Positions 7,972 through 18,026 of a stretch of 52,716 nucleotides of DNA are shown one piece after another. Both the position numbers and the translations under genes were made by a program. Within the stretch, counting starts at the first letter, position 1. Every line of letters begins with the position of its first letter. The stretch lies in the NCBI GenBank assembly GCA_023819035.1, contig JAMWCL010000004.1:1-52716 (forward strand), read 5' to 3'. The notes beneath the pieces were generated by a model, which saw only the letters and a program-made list of their open reading frames with translations, did no database searches and was not told where the DNA came from. This stretch comes from Candidatus Omnitrophota bacterium (GTDB lineage Bacteria; Omnitrophota; Gorgyraeia; Gygaellales; Profunditerraquicolaceae).

Positions 7972-8621
7972 CTTACCTCCTTCTCTTTTAAAAAATAAAG
8001 AACCCGCTTGTTTATTGCCTCAAGATCCTTTTGTGTAAGACCTGCCTTAAAAGCAAAGTTGTTTAATTCATCAAGCTTGATAATATCCTCGGGTTGATGA
8101 CTATCAGTATTTAAGATTAAAGGGGCATCGATCTTTTTAGCATACTCTACTACATAAGGATTTGTCTCCGAATGACCTTTTCTTGAGGTTATCTCTAAAA
8201 ATATCCCCTTTTTTTTAGCTAATCTTACATCCTGCTCTTTGATTAAACCCGGATGAGCCAGAATGTCAATATCTGCCAATAAAGCAGCGTGATTAGTCCC
8301 CTTTATTACTGGCTCAACTAAGGTCTCTCCGTGGGCAACAATAACCTTTATTCCTTTTTTACGCGCAAGATTAGCCAGGGGTTTAAATTGCTCAAGAGGT
8401 AAATGCGTTAATTCAATTCCCGGCAAAACCTTTATCATAGAATCATCTGGCCAATGTTTACAGAAATTCATAATTGCCTGAACAGTAAATTCAATATTGC
8501 TGTAATCTGCGTGGTCGGTGATTGCGATTATCTTATAACCTAAAGAAGCATACCGAACAGCTACTTCCGAAGGAAGCAATACCCCATCGCTTAATAAAGA
8601 ATGGCAATGAAGGTTATACAT
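7968..8621 (-). CDS. PHP-domain metal-dependent phosphoesterase
   Basis: MYNLHCHSLLSDGVLLPSEVAVRYASLGYKIIAITDHADY, HPGLI, NTDSH motifs. Confidence 0.88.
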   Translation of the reverse strand: MYNLHCHSLLSDGVLLPSEVAVRYASLGYKIIAITDHADYSNIEFTVQAIMNFCKHWPDDSMIKVLPGIELTHLPLEQFKPLANLARKKGIKVIVAHGETLVEPVIKGTNHAALLADIDILAHPGLIKEQDVRLAKKKGIFLEITSRKGHSETNPYVVEYAKKIDAPLILNTDSHQPEDIIKLDELNNFAFKAGLTQKDLEAINKRVLYFLKEKEVR

Positions 8622-8634
8622 TTTTAAAGATTAC

Positions 8635-8708
8635 TGCCCCAGGGCGGACTCGAACCTCCGACACCAGGTTTAGGAAACCTGTGCTCTATCCAACTGAGCT
8701 ACTGGGGC
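8635..8708 (-). tRNA. tRNA-Arg (anticodon CCT)
   Basis: Minus strand GCCCCAGTAGCTCAGTTGGATAGAGCACAGGTTTCCTAAACCTGGTGTCGGAGGTTCGAGTCCGCCCTGGGGCA; anticodon loop TTCCTAA; cloverleaf arms pair. Confidence 0.96.
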
Positions 8709-8753
8709 ATATTCTTTAACTTATTAATTTTCTATAACCTGTAGGATAATTTT

Positions 8754-8781
8754 ATTATAGCATTTGGATATACATTGTCAA
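8754..8781 (-). promoter_or_regulatory. Sigma70-type promoter upstream of tRNA-Arg
   Basis: Minus strand TTGACA-N16-TATAAT. Confidence 0.75.
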
Positions 8782-8848
8782 TTTAATCATTTTATCCCTT
8801 TATTCTTAACTTAATTTTTCTATTTAAATTAGGATTAAGTTTAGTCTA

Positions 8849-9922
8849 TCAAGAAAGGAGTCCTTCTACCGCTGAATAAACCTCTTGTACCTTTATACTT
8901 TTAAGGCACCTTAAGTCATACTGACAACCTAAAAATCTAAATTTTTTATAACAGGGTCTGCAGGGAAGATCTTTTTTGATAACTATATTATTTTGACCTA
9001 ACGGATAAGGACCGTAGACCTTCTCATCTACCGGACCAAATATAGAAACCGTCTTTATCCCTAAGGCATTTGCCATATGGACATTGCCACTATCATTGGT
9101 AATTAAAATATTCAGTTTAGAAAGTAAACTTAAATATTGCATAAGAGAAAGCCTTCCTGCTAAATTAATCACTTCCTTGTTAATTTCTTTCTCTATAAAA
9201 TTGACAATCTCTTTCTCCTTTTCATCAGCAAAAAGAATAATTTTTGTATTATATCTATTTAATAATTTTTTTGTAAGTTCGATATAATTCTGTAAAGGCC
9301 AGTATTTTAAATAAGCCTGTTTTCCCCAGCTTGCCCCTCCACAGGGTGCAATACCAATTAGAGGTTTAACTCCCTTTAAATTGTACTCTTTTAAAAAAGC
9401 ATCTACCCAGGCTAATGACTTTTTATCTAAAAAGACATCCAATTTTATACTTTGAGGTGGCTTGGTTTTTAAAAATTTTAAAACCTCTAAATAGTACTCT
9501 ACTACATGTTTATTCTCAAAACCTTCAACATCAATTCCTTCAGTTAAAAATTTTACTTTTTTTTTATAGTTAAGTCCGATTCTTTTCTTAATCCCTGCTA
9601 TTTTACAAACTAGGCTATAGCGATGGTCTAAAGAAAAATCTACCGCGATATCAAAATTTTGTTTTTTTATCTCTGAAAAAAAAATCAAAGCCTCTTTTAT
9701 TCCCTCAATTTTACTTCTTTTAAAAATTTTCTTTAAATCACCTCTGGATAAAGCAAATGTCTTATTAATGAAAGGATTGTTCTTTAAAATCGGTTCCACC
9801 CTTTCATTACACCAATAACCTAAAAAACACTCTGGATAACTTTCTTTTATTACCCTGATCACCGGTGTGGTAAACAAAACATCCCCAATTCCAAAGGGAT
9901 TGATCAGTAAGATTTTTTTCAT
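8849..9922 (-). CDS. Glycosyltransferase family 9 (heptosyltransferase-like)
   Basis: KILLINPFGIGDVLFTTPVIRVIKESYP; NDSGNVHMANALGIKTVSIFGP. Confidence 0.9.
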   Translation of the reverse strand: MKKILLINPFGIGDVLFTTPVIRVIKESYPECFLGYWCNERVEPILKNNPFINKTFALSRGDLKKIFKRSKIEGIKEALIFFSEIKKQNFDIAVDFSLDHRYSLVCKIAGIKKRIGLNYKKKVKFLTEGIDVEGFENKHVVEYYLEVLKFLKTKPPQSIKLDVFLDKKSLAWVDAFLKEYNLKGVKPLIGIAPCGGASWGKQAYLKYWPLQNYIELTKKLLNRYNTKIILFADEKEKEIVNFIEKEINKEVINLAGRLSLMQYLSLLSKLNILITNDSGNVHMANALGIKTVSIFGPVDEKVYGPYPLGQNNIVIKKDLPCRPCYKKFRFLGCQYDLRCLKSIKVQEVYSAVEGLLS

Positions 9923-10258
9923 ACTGGCATAACTATACGCTTAATCTCATTTAAAAAATCCTTTAGATTTTGAGGTATAATATGTCCAATAAATGTTTTT
10001 AAAAAAGAGATAAGGAGTAAGATACTGACAGAAAAATTTTCTATTTTTACCAGGTAGTTGACTATTTATTAAAAAATCTTCAATCTCTACACTTTCTAGC
10101 TTCATATTAAATATTATGATACTTAGGATAAATCCAAAAATATATGCCAAAAATCCTTATAATTCGTCAATCTTCAAATTTAGAGCAATAAAACCAAAGT
10201 GGTGAAAATAGATTAAATTTTGACTCTATTCCTATAGAGATATGATAGATTTTAAGCT

Positions 10259-11125
10259 TCATCTGAATTTATCTAGTTCAAAACCAATTATCTTAAAAAT
10301 CTCTTTTAATCTGTATCTATAGGTATGATTATTTTTTACATACTCAAATCCAGTATAGGCAATTTTTTCTCTTTCATTTTTATTTTCTAAATAATAATCT
10401 ATCTTTTGTTTCAATTCTTTCAATATATCATCAAAAACTACTAGATGCCTTCCTTCCTGAAATATCTCTTCAAAACCGTTATCTTTTATACGATGGGTCA
10501 TCACTAATGCTCCTGCAGACATCGCTTCAAAAATTCTCGCATTTATATCATTATTTATAGGATAATTTACCACAATCCTTGCTTTTGAATAATAATTTAA
10601 AATTTCTGTATAAGGAGCTTTCCCAAAATAGGAATTTGAATAATTTATTTTTAAAATTTCTAAAACCACTTTTCTTAAACTATATTTTCCTTCTGTGCCA
10701 ATAAAACATATATCCCATACCTTTTCTTTATCAGGGATAAATCTAAAATAAGAAGGCACCTCATCACCTGCCCAAGGAATCCAGAAACATAATTTCTTAA
10801 CTTCTTTTTTCAATCTCTCTGCGCCTTATTTTTGCATACAGAAAACAAAGTCATAATTCTTAATTATCTTTTTTATTTTCTTATACGGTTTAGGTAGGTG
10901 TGTATCTGAAACCCAGAAACCAGAAGGATGTAAACTTGAAGGTAAATCTAAGGAATAATCCCCATCATCAATTCTTAAATAGAAATCAAATTCCTTTTTT
11001 ATATTTTGAGCTTCCCTTAAATCAAATTGAGAGATATTGAGTCCGGGATAATCTTTTAAGATCTCTAAGCATCTTTCTCCCAAAGCAACCCTCTGATTAC
11101 GATTATAGATTAATGCAAGTCTCAT
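10259..11125 (-). pseudogene. CgeB-like glycosyltransferase interrupted by one in-frame stop
   Basis: ORFs 10826-11125 and 10259-10813 lie in the same frame (start offset 312 nt) and join as ...YDFVFCMQK[TAA]GAERLKKEVKKLCFWIPWAGDE...; the ORF2 'M' is an internal TTG. Confidence 0.75.
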
Positions 11126-12047
11126 TTTTATGTTTGTTTTTTATCTTTTTTATCTTTTTCCTTATATTTTTTGAGACCTTAACAATAAAACCCCAAAATG
11201 GTCCGTAAAGAAAATAATAACTTTTTCTCTTTTCTTCTCCTAAATAATTCCAGGGTTGCCAATCTTTAGCAAATTCTTTTATTTCTTTTGTTGTATACTT
11301 TCTATCAACTAATTTTACGCATCCTTTCAAAAAACGTGGGCTCTTTAGATCCTCTAATCTTTTATAATTACTGATGGAGGAATAATCCTTACCTTCTTTA
11401 TTGGACACTGCAGGGTATGGTAAGGCAGCACCACAATTATAACAGTATCTTTTTATCTGATCTTTAAAGTCTTGAGGAGTTTTATTATACCAGCCTTTCT
11501 CTAAAGGATATCCTCCCGGACCATCGAATAACAAATCCATCGCTGCCGCCACCTCACAGAAAAAACCTCCTTTAGGATTTATGGAAGGAGACCATTTCTC
11601 CTGAATCCAACATTTTGAAATCAACTCCTCCATATATGCTTTATCTTCTAAAACATCCTTTATGGCAATAAGTATCGGTTGGTGTTTCTGGAGTGGCGTA
11701 GCATGATCATTATAATAGACATTTTCTTGAAAGGTTTTTCTGATTATACTTCTATATTTTTTCCAATTATATCCTGAAGTCCATAAAAATCTTTTCTCCA
11801 AAGATACTTTTTTGCGAAGGAGTTGACATATCTGATAAAAATTTGGATGTAGTAAAGGCTCTCCACCCATAATCCCAATACCACCTTTAAATCCTTCCAA
11901 GGACTCGATAGCTTTCTCTACTGTTTCTAAATCCATAAAATATGTTTTTTTATGATGACCTACAAAACGGGTGCAATTAGTACATTCAAAAACACAGGCA
12001 TTGGTAATCTCAATCTGTATAAGCCAGGTATCCTTTATTGCCTTCAT
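11103..12047 (-). CDS. Radical SAM protein
   Basis: IEITNACVFECTNCTRF (CxxxCxxC) and GIMGGEPLLHPNF; additional C-terminal Cys motif YCYNCG. Confidence 0.85.
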   Translation of the reverse strand: MKAIKDTWLIQIEITNACVFECTNCTRFVGHHKKTYFMDLETVEKAIESLEGFKGGIGIMGGEPLLHPNFYQICQLLRKKVSLEKRFLWTSGYNWKKYRSIIRKTFQENVYYNDHATPLQKHQPILIAIKDVLEDKAYMEELISKCWIQEKWSPSINPKGGFFCEVAAAMDLLFDGPGGYPLEKGWYNKTPQDFKDQIKRYCYNCGAALPYPAVSNKEGKDYSSISNYKRLEDLKSPRFLKGCVKLVDRKYTTKEIKEFAKDWQPWNYLGEEKRKSYYFLYGPFWGFIVKVSKNIRKKIKKIKNKHKNETCINL

Positions 12048-12091
12048 AGCCTTATCCTAATTAAACTTAATAAAATTTTCAAAGTCCTAAA

Positions 12092-13066
12092 TTATACTTT
12101 TAAAATTAATTTAATTTTGTCAAAAACTTCCTCTACAGTAATCTCTGACAGATTTGATTTTTCAATCACTATATGACCTTTTCCCCAAGGCCCCCATCTT
12201 TTAGCAGATTTTGCAGGTATATCATTTCTAAAAAGTGCAATTACCGGAATCCCTACGCAGATTGCCAGATGCACCGGACCGCTATCTCCTGAAACTAATA
12301 ACCGACATTTCTTAAGTAAACTTGCCAATTCTTTTAAAGTAGTTTTACCGGTAAGATTAATTATATTCTTTGCTCCAAGACTAGAAAAATATTGTTTACT
12401 CTTCTCTTCTTCCTCTTTTCCACCAATAATTATTACATTTAAATTACTATTTGCTGAAATTTTTTTTACCAATTCCACAAAATTCTCAATTTGCCATTGT
12501 TTTATGGGATCCGATGTCCAAGGATGTATAGCAATCAAATTAGATACATCTTTAATCTGAGGGATAGCAAAATCTTCAGTAATATTTAAAGATAAGCTTT
12601 TATCCTCTGTCTTTGCGCCAACCAAACCTACCAATTCTAAATTGTATTCTACTTCGTGTTTAAGACCCAGATACTTCTTATCTTTTATTTTATGAGTGAG
12701 CAAAAAATCCCATTTTCGCGCATAACCTACCCTTGTAGGTATACCTATAAGAAAACTAATTATATTTAATTCTTTAGATGGGTTAAGAATTATACAGATA
12801 TCAAACCTTTCCTTCTTAAGTTTATAACTAAACTTTAAAATTTCAAAAAACTTATGTTTTCTGTTTTCCCAAATAATTATCTCATCAATATAAGGAATAT
12901 ACTGCGCTAATTCTTTTGTATAAAGATTTACAACTGCACAAATTTTTGCTTGAGGAAAACTTTCCTTCAAAGCTCTAAAAGCAGGAATATTTAAAAGAAA
13001 CTCACCGAAGCGGTCATTTCTTACTACCAGAATTTTTTTAATTCTTAAAGGATTTATCTGTTGCAT
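12092..13066 (-). CDS. Glycosyltransferase family 9
   Basis: KILVVRNDRFGEFLLNIPAFRALKESFPQAKI; GDSGPVHLAICVGIPVIALF. Confidence 0.9.
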   Translation of the reverse strand: MQQINPLRIKKILVVRNDRFGEFLLNIPAFRALKESFPQAKICAVVNLYTKELAQYIPYIDEIIIWENRKHKFFEILKFSYKLKKERFDICIILNPSKELNIISFLIGIPTRVGYARKWDFLLTHKIKDKKYLGLKHEVEYNLELVGLVGAKTEDKSLSLNITEDFAIPQIKDVSNLIAIHPWTSDPIKQWQIENFVELVKKISANSNLNVIIIGGKEEEEKSKQYFSSLGAKNIINLTGKTTLKELASLLKKCRLLVSGDSGPVHLAICVGIPVIALFRNDIPAKSAKRWGPWGKGHIVIEKSNLSEITVEEVFDKIKLILKV

Positions 13067-14199
13067 AAATTCTTATATATCTTTAATGTCTCTGAAGCAG
13101 TTTTTCCCCATGAAAAATTTTTTAATCTTTCTCTACCTTTTCTTATCAAATAGTTTTGTAAATCCTCTTTTTTTAAGAGATCTATAATTTTAAAACTTAA
13201 ATCCCTATAATCATCCGGATTAAAATATACCACTGCATCACCTGCCACCTCCGGAATTGCTCCTCTATCTGAAGATATTAATGGCACCCCGCAGGAAAAA
13301 CATTCCAGAATCGGTAGACCAAATCCTTCATATAAAGATGGTATAATTGCTATCTTTGCTTTAGAAATAAGAGCCTTCAGCTCTTCTGTAGGTATCCAGC
13401 CTGTAATTATAACCTTATCCTGAAGTTTTAACTTTTCAATGCGCTTAATCAGTTTTATATATTCTATAGATTCATTATAAAAATTTCCTGTATATACTAA
13501 TTTAAGATTATTATTTATTTGGCTTAAGCAATCATAAAATCCTTCCAGCACAATTAAAGCATTTCGCCGGAGATGATCTATTCCTAAAGGATCAATAAGA
13601 TATTTATCCTTTGTTAAATTGTATTTAGATAAAATTGTTTCTATATAATTCGATTCCATCTCTTCACTAAACTCTTCATCTAAACCTAAATAGACTACCT
13701 TTACCTTATCTTTCTTAACTTTTAATACTCTGACAATATCCTCTCTACTTTTATAAGAATCAGTAATAATCAAATCCGCCAGATGTGCAGATAAAAGATG
13801 TCTTAATTTATACCGGATTTCTTTCCTTTTATTTTTAAAATGTCCACCCAAAATCCAGGGGGCTAAATCATGAATAGTTAAGATACAAGGACAACTTTTA
13901 AAAAAAGGAATTCCCCAATTCCAAGTAGCATGATATAAATCTATTCTATACTCTTTTAATTTTTTAGGCAGATATTTAGAAAACCATCTCTTTTTTTCTT
14001 TTTTACTAGAAGCAAAAATAACCTTTGTAATCCGGGGGGTATTAAAAACATCATACTGTGCTTGAATGGGATTATCTGAAAAAAGAAACAGTTCTATAGA
14101 TTTATCAAGCTTTATAATATTCTTTACTAAATTAAAAACGTAACTGGAGATTCCACATTTTGGATAATACATAATTCTGGCATCGATAGCAATCCGCAT
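13054..14199 (-). CDS. Glycosyltransferase family 1/4
   Basis: MRIAIDARIMYYPKCGISSYVFNLVKNI; PSLYEGFGLPILECFSCGVPLISSDRGAIPEVAGDAVVYFNPDD. Confidence 0.93.
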   Translation of the reverse strand: MRIAIDARIMYYPKCGISSYVFNLVKNIIKLDKSIELFLFSDNPIQAQYDVFNTPRITKVIFASSKKEKKRWFSKYLPKKLKEYRIDLYHATWNWGIPFFKSCPCILTIHDLAPWILGGHFKNKRKEIRYKLRHLLSAHLADLIITDSYKSREDIVRVLKVKKDKVKVVYLGLDEEFSEEMESNYIETILSKYNLTKDKYLIDPLGIDHLRRNALIVLEGFYDCLSQINNNLKLVYTGNFYNESIEYIKLIKRIEKLKLQDKVIITGWIPTEELKALISKAKIAIIPSLYEGFGLPILECFSCGVPLISSDRGAIPEVAGDAVVYFNPDDYRDLSFKIIDLLKKEDLQNYLIRKGRERLKNFSWGKTASETLKIYKNLCNR

Positions 14200-14200
14200 C

Positions 14201-15229
14201 TCAGAAATTATAGTGATTGCTGTTTATCGCAAATAAAATCCCAGTTATCGAGAAAGCGCTTCTGGTCCAATTCTCTATCTTTACTTTAAATCCTGAATTG
14301 TTAAGATGTTCGATTAAAGGAGCGGGGTCTTTATGATATTCTATTAATATAATCTTTATTTTTTTTAATGTTTCAGTGGGACAGGAAAAAATGGCTGGGA
14401 ATTCTGCTCCTTCACAGTCCATTTTAAGTATATCAATCCTTTCCATATTTTCTATCAATTTAAAAAAAGAGACAATTCTTAAAGAAATAGTCTTTGCTTG
14501 ATTTGTCTGTTTATACCCGAATGTTCCACCCGGACCATAAAAACTATCTTCTTTAATTTCCACTATACCCTCTTTATCACCTACACCAAAATTAAAAACC
14601 TCTATAGAATTATTAAGATTATTTAAATCTATGTTCTTTTTACAAACCTCAAAAAACAAAGGATGGGGTTCATAGGCATAAACTTTTCTTGCCCCTTTAT
14701 TGCAGAATAAAACAGCAGTATCTCCGATATAAGCACCAATATCTAAAACAAAACTATCTTTTAGATATGGATAAATAAGGCTATATTGATTATCCCTGAA
14801 AGATTCTCTCAATATCTGCCAATCAGAAATAAATCTTTTTCGTATAAAAAACTTTGTAATTTTGTCAATTTCCACCAGAAAAAAATCATTATCATAATCG
14901 CTAAATTTTATCTGATTATCCAAAAGTTCCTTTATGGTTTCTAAGGCGAATATATCTAAATTACTTTCTTTTCTAATATCTCTGGTTTTATTATAAACAA
15001 TCATTTTATCTTTTTCTTTATAATATTCTAATCTTTTTTCTCTAATCAAATTAAAGATAACCTTAAATAAACCTTTGTTGTAAGTTAACTGGTTTCTGTT
15101 TACTTTAAAAAAAATCCTGTCTGGCTGAGTATTTAAAATTAAGTTTATCTTTTTTTTAAATCCCCATTTTAAGATATAGTAATCCCAGAAGTTCTTACAG
15201 ACTTTAAAGTCACAACTTGATTTTCCCAT
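14201..15229 (-). CDS. FkbM-family methyltransferase
   Basis: FVLDIGAYIGDTAVLFCNKGARKVYAYEPHPLFFEVCKKNI; IDILKMDCEGAEFP. Confidence 0.88.
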   Translation of the reverse strand: MGKSSCDFKVCKNFWDYYILKWGFKKKINLILNTQPDRIFFKVNRNQLTYNKGLFKVIFNLIREKRLEYYKEKDKMIVYNKTRDIRKESNLDIFALETIKELLDNQIKFSDYDNDFFLVEIDKITKFFIRKRFISDWQILRESFRDNQYSLIYPYLKDSFVLDIGAYIGDTAVLFCNKGARKVYAYEPHPLFFEVCKKNIDLNNLNNSIEVFNFGVGDKEGIVEIKEDSFYGPGGTFGYKQTNQAKTISLRIVSFFKLIENMERIDILKMDCEGAEFPAIFSCPTETLKKIKIILIEYHKDPAPLIEHLNNSGFKVKIENWTRSAFSITGILFAINSNHYNF

Positions 15230-15364
15230 CTTATTAATTAAGTTCTTTATTTTAACCTATTTTAAATTTCTTAGAAATTAAAATTTCTTTCTCTGTTTCA
15301 AACAATATAAAGGTCCTTTTAACCAAATGTTATCGCAAATCACAATTATATAAAATTATGTTTA

Positions 15365-15393
15365 ATTATAGATAAAATCTAAAGCTATGTCAA
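15365..15393 (-). promoter_or_regulatory. Consensus sigma70-type promoter for the glycan cluster
   Basis: Minus strand TTGACA-N17-TATAAT. Confidence 0.82.
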
Positions 15394-15422
15394 AGAGAAC
15401 CTAATACACTGTTTATAAAGAT

Positions 15423-16208
15423 TTATATAAAATTAATAAGGTTGATAAAATCCTTTAAGGAAAGCTTTTCTGCACGGATAGAAGGATTAATATTATATTT
15501 AATAAAAAATTGTTGTAATTTTTCTTCGGGTATTAAATCCTTTAAGCTATTTTTAAGCATCTTTCTTCGATAATTAAAAGCAGTCCGAATAATTCTTAAA
15601 AGAAATGATTCATCATTAACCATTATTGGATAAGCCCTGAACTTTAATCTTATAAAACTTGAATCAATTTTGGGTTTCGGGAAAAAGGAGGTTTTTTTAA
15701 TCTTAAATAAAATTTCTGGCTCGCTATAATATTGAACAAAACAACTCAATGCTCCATAAAGTCTTGAACCAGGTTGGGAAATCATTCTTTTAGCAAATTC
15801 TTCTTGAACTGTAATAAATATATCTTTGATCTTTTCTTTATATTTAAATAGCTGTTCAATTATAGGGGTAGTAATATAATAAGGGATATTACCAATAACC
15901 TTAATCTTATCTTCTATTTTATTCAAGAAATTTTGAAAATTAAATCTTAAAATATCTTGCCTTATTACTTTTGTATTAGAATAATCTTTAAGATTTTTTT
16001 TTAAAAGCGTACATAAATCCTTATCTAATTCAATAGCATACAAAGATTTTACCTTTTTCGCTATCTGGCAAGTAAGCTCTCCCCTCCCTGCCCCAATCTC
16101 TAAAACAATATCTGAAGGATTGAATTCACATGCAGTAATAATTTTGTTTTGGATATTCCTATCAATTAAGAAATGCTGACCTAAACCCTTCTTAGGTTTA
16201 ACGTACAT
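15423..16208 (-). CDS. rsmA: 16S rRNA dimethyladenosine transferase KsgA/RsmA
   Basis: KKGLGQHFLID, VLEIGAGRGELT, GNIPYYITTPI, FFPKPKIDSSFI. Confidence 0.95.
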   Translation of the reverse strand: MYVKPKKGLGQHFLIDRNIQNKIITACEFNPSDIVLEIGAGRGELTCQIAKKVKSLYAIELDKDLCTLLKKNLKDYSNTKVIRQDILRFNFQNFLNKIEDKIKVIGNIPYYITTPIIEQLFKYKEKIKDIFITVQEEFAKRMISQPGSRLYGALSCFVQYYSEPEILFKIKKTSFFPKPKIDSSFIRLKFRAYPIMVNDESFLLRIIRTAFNYRRKMLKNSLKDLIPEEKLQQFFIKYNINPSIRAEKLSLKDFINLINFI

Positions 16209-17164
16209 TGTATTGCAAGCTTTATTGCAGCAATTAATGAGGAAGGATCAGCTAATTCAGTCCCGGCAATATCAAAGGCTGTTCCGTGTAAAGGAGATGT
16301 TCTGATAAAATCAAGACCTAAAGTAAGATTTACTCCTATTTCGTAAGAAAGTAATTTTAAAGGTATCAAAGCCTGATCATGATACATAGCAACTACACAA
16401 TCATACTGCTTCTGATATGTCCTAGATATAGCTACATCCGAAGGTAAAGGACCATCAATATATTTTATTATTCTTTTTAAATTTTTAACTGCTGGTTTTA
16501 TGATTCTCTCTTCTTCATTACCTAAAAGCCCATTATCAGAGGCATGAGGATTCAATCCACAAATTACCAGATGCGGTTCTTTAATTAAGAATAACTTTTT
16601 TAATGCCTTGTAGCTTAAAAGGGTAGTTTTATATATTTTATCCTGTGTCAAAGTCGAAGGAACATCTCTTAAGGGAAGATGCCGGGTCACCAGACTAATT
16701 TTTAATTTATTATTCAGAAGCATCATCACCAAATCTTGGTTATTAAAGTTAGATGAGAAATACTCTGTATGTCCCACGTAGGGAAAGCCTGCCAGATTTA
16801 TTGCCTTTTTAGAAATCGGACAGGTAACCAGACAATCTATTTTCTTAGCTCTTATTAACTCTAAAGCCCGATCAAGATACTCAATTGATGCTCTTCCATA
16901 TTCTGATTTTATTTTTCCAAATCGAAAGTAACGATGGTTAACATTATTTAAATCTATAAAATTTATATCTTTTAGTTCTAACTGACAAATCTTAAGTGAT
17001 TTACTAAATACCCATCTATCTCCAATAATATAGAATCTTGCAGGTTTATCAATTATCTTTAATGCCTTAGCAATTATTAATGGTCCGATGCCTGATGGAT
17101 CCCCCATCGTGATACCTACCCTAATCAGAGAAGATCTTGATATACGCCTTCTTTTTAAGTTCAT
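16181..17164 (-). CDS. pdxA: 4-hydroxythreonine-4-phosphate dehydrogenase
   Basis: ITMGDPSGIGPLIIAKAL; GLNPHASDNGLLGNEE; MYHDQALIPLKLL; RTSPLHGTAFDIAG. Confidence 0.95.
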   Translation of the reverse strand: MNLKRRRISRSSLIRVGITMGDPSGIGPLIIAKALKIIDKPARFYIIGDRWVFSKSLKICQLELKDINFIDLNNVNHRYFRFGKIKSEYGRASIEYLDRALELIRAKKIDCLVTCPISKKAINLAGFPYVGHTEYFSSNFNNQDLVMMLLNNKLKISLVTRHLPLRDVPSTLTQDKIYKTTLLSYKALKKLFLIKEPHLVICGLNPHASDNGLLGNEEERIIKPAVKNLKRIIKYIDGPLPSDVAISRTYQKQYDCVVAMYHDQALIPLKLLSYEIGVNLTLGLDFIRTSPLHGTAFDIAGTELADPSSLIAAIKLAIQCTLNLRRV

Positions 17165-18026
17165 CTAACCACCTCGTTATCTCCTTATGGATTTTTTCTT
17201 CGAAAAGAAAGGCATAAATCTCATCCTGAGCTTCAGATAAGCTTTTATGACGATAAGGAATAATATTATATAATTTAAATATATAAAAATTATCTTCAAC
17301 CTTAATAGGAAAGGAAACCTGTCCTAAGTTTAGGTTAAATAAAATATCCTCAAGTTCTTTTTTTAACTCTCTGTCTTTAGAAACAGAGAGTTGTTCTATA
17401 TTTAGAGAGTAATTCTTTACTAATTCTGTAAAATCTAAACCTTTATTTAATTCCGCGTATAATTCTTTGGCAACATTTTCATCCTTAACCTTTATATACA
17501 TAAATTCCCTTTTTTCTGGTTCAATCAGATTATCTTTATTTTTTTGATAGAATTCAGTAACCTCGGATGGCTTAACCATGATTTTATTTTTTATCTTTGT
17601 CTCAATTAGATTAGCGATTAAAAATTGTTCTTTAATTCTTTTTTCTATGTCTGCCTGGGTTAATCCTTGATTAGTTAAGGCATGTTGGAATTCTAAGTCA
17701 GAGGAAAAACCTCTTTTTATCTGTTCTATCCTTGCTCTAATTCTATTTTCATCAATCTGAATATTTTCTTTATTAGCTTCCCGAAGAATAAGTTTTTCTT
17801 CAATAAGTCTTTCTAATAGTTCTTTTTTCATTAATTGCATTTTATCCTCAAAGACATCCTCCTCATAACCTGAGATTGACTGCATGCGAATAAAATTATA
17901 AAAATTATCCAAATCAGCCTGTGTAATTACTTCTTTATCTACAATAGCAATAATTCTATCTTGAGCAGATAAAGGATAAGACAAGATGAATCCTGCCAAT
18001 AGAATAAATACTATTAACTTACGCAT
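17121..18026 (-). CDS. SurA-like periplasmic peptidyl-prolyl isomerase/chaperone
   Basis: Signal peptide, DRIIAIVDKEVITQADLDNF, SurA_N helical region, rotamase-like C-terminus. Confidence 0.85.
   Translation of the reverse strand: MRKLIVFILLAGFILSYPLSAQDRIIAIVDKEVITQADLDNFYNFIRMQSISGYEEDVFEDKMQLMKKELLERLIEEKLILREANKENIQIDENRIRARIEQIKRGFSSDLEFQHALTNQGLTQADIEKRIKEQFLIANLIETKIKNKIMVKPSEVTEFYQKNKDNLIEPEKREFMYIKVKDENVAKELYAELNKGLDFTELVKNYSLNIEQLSVSKDRELKKELEDILFNLNLGQVSFPIKVEDNFYIFKLYNIIPYRHKSLSEAQDEIYAFLFEEKIHKEITRWLDELKKKAYIKIFSD

Noticed and set aside
8522-8719. Plus-strand 65-aa ORF
   Set aside because: Overlaps tRNA-Arg on the opposite strand and the PHP gene.
9947-10150. Minus-strand 67-aa ORF
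   Set aside because: Low complexity, no motif, no clear ribosome-binding site; kept only as a possible decayed region.
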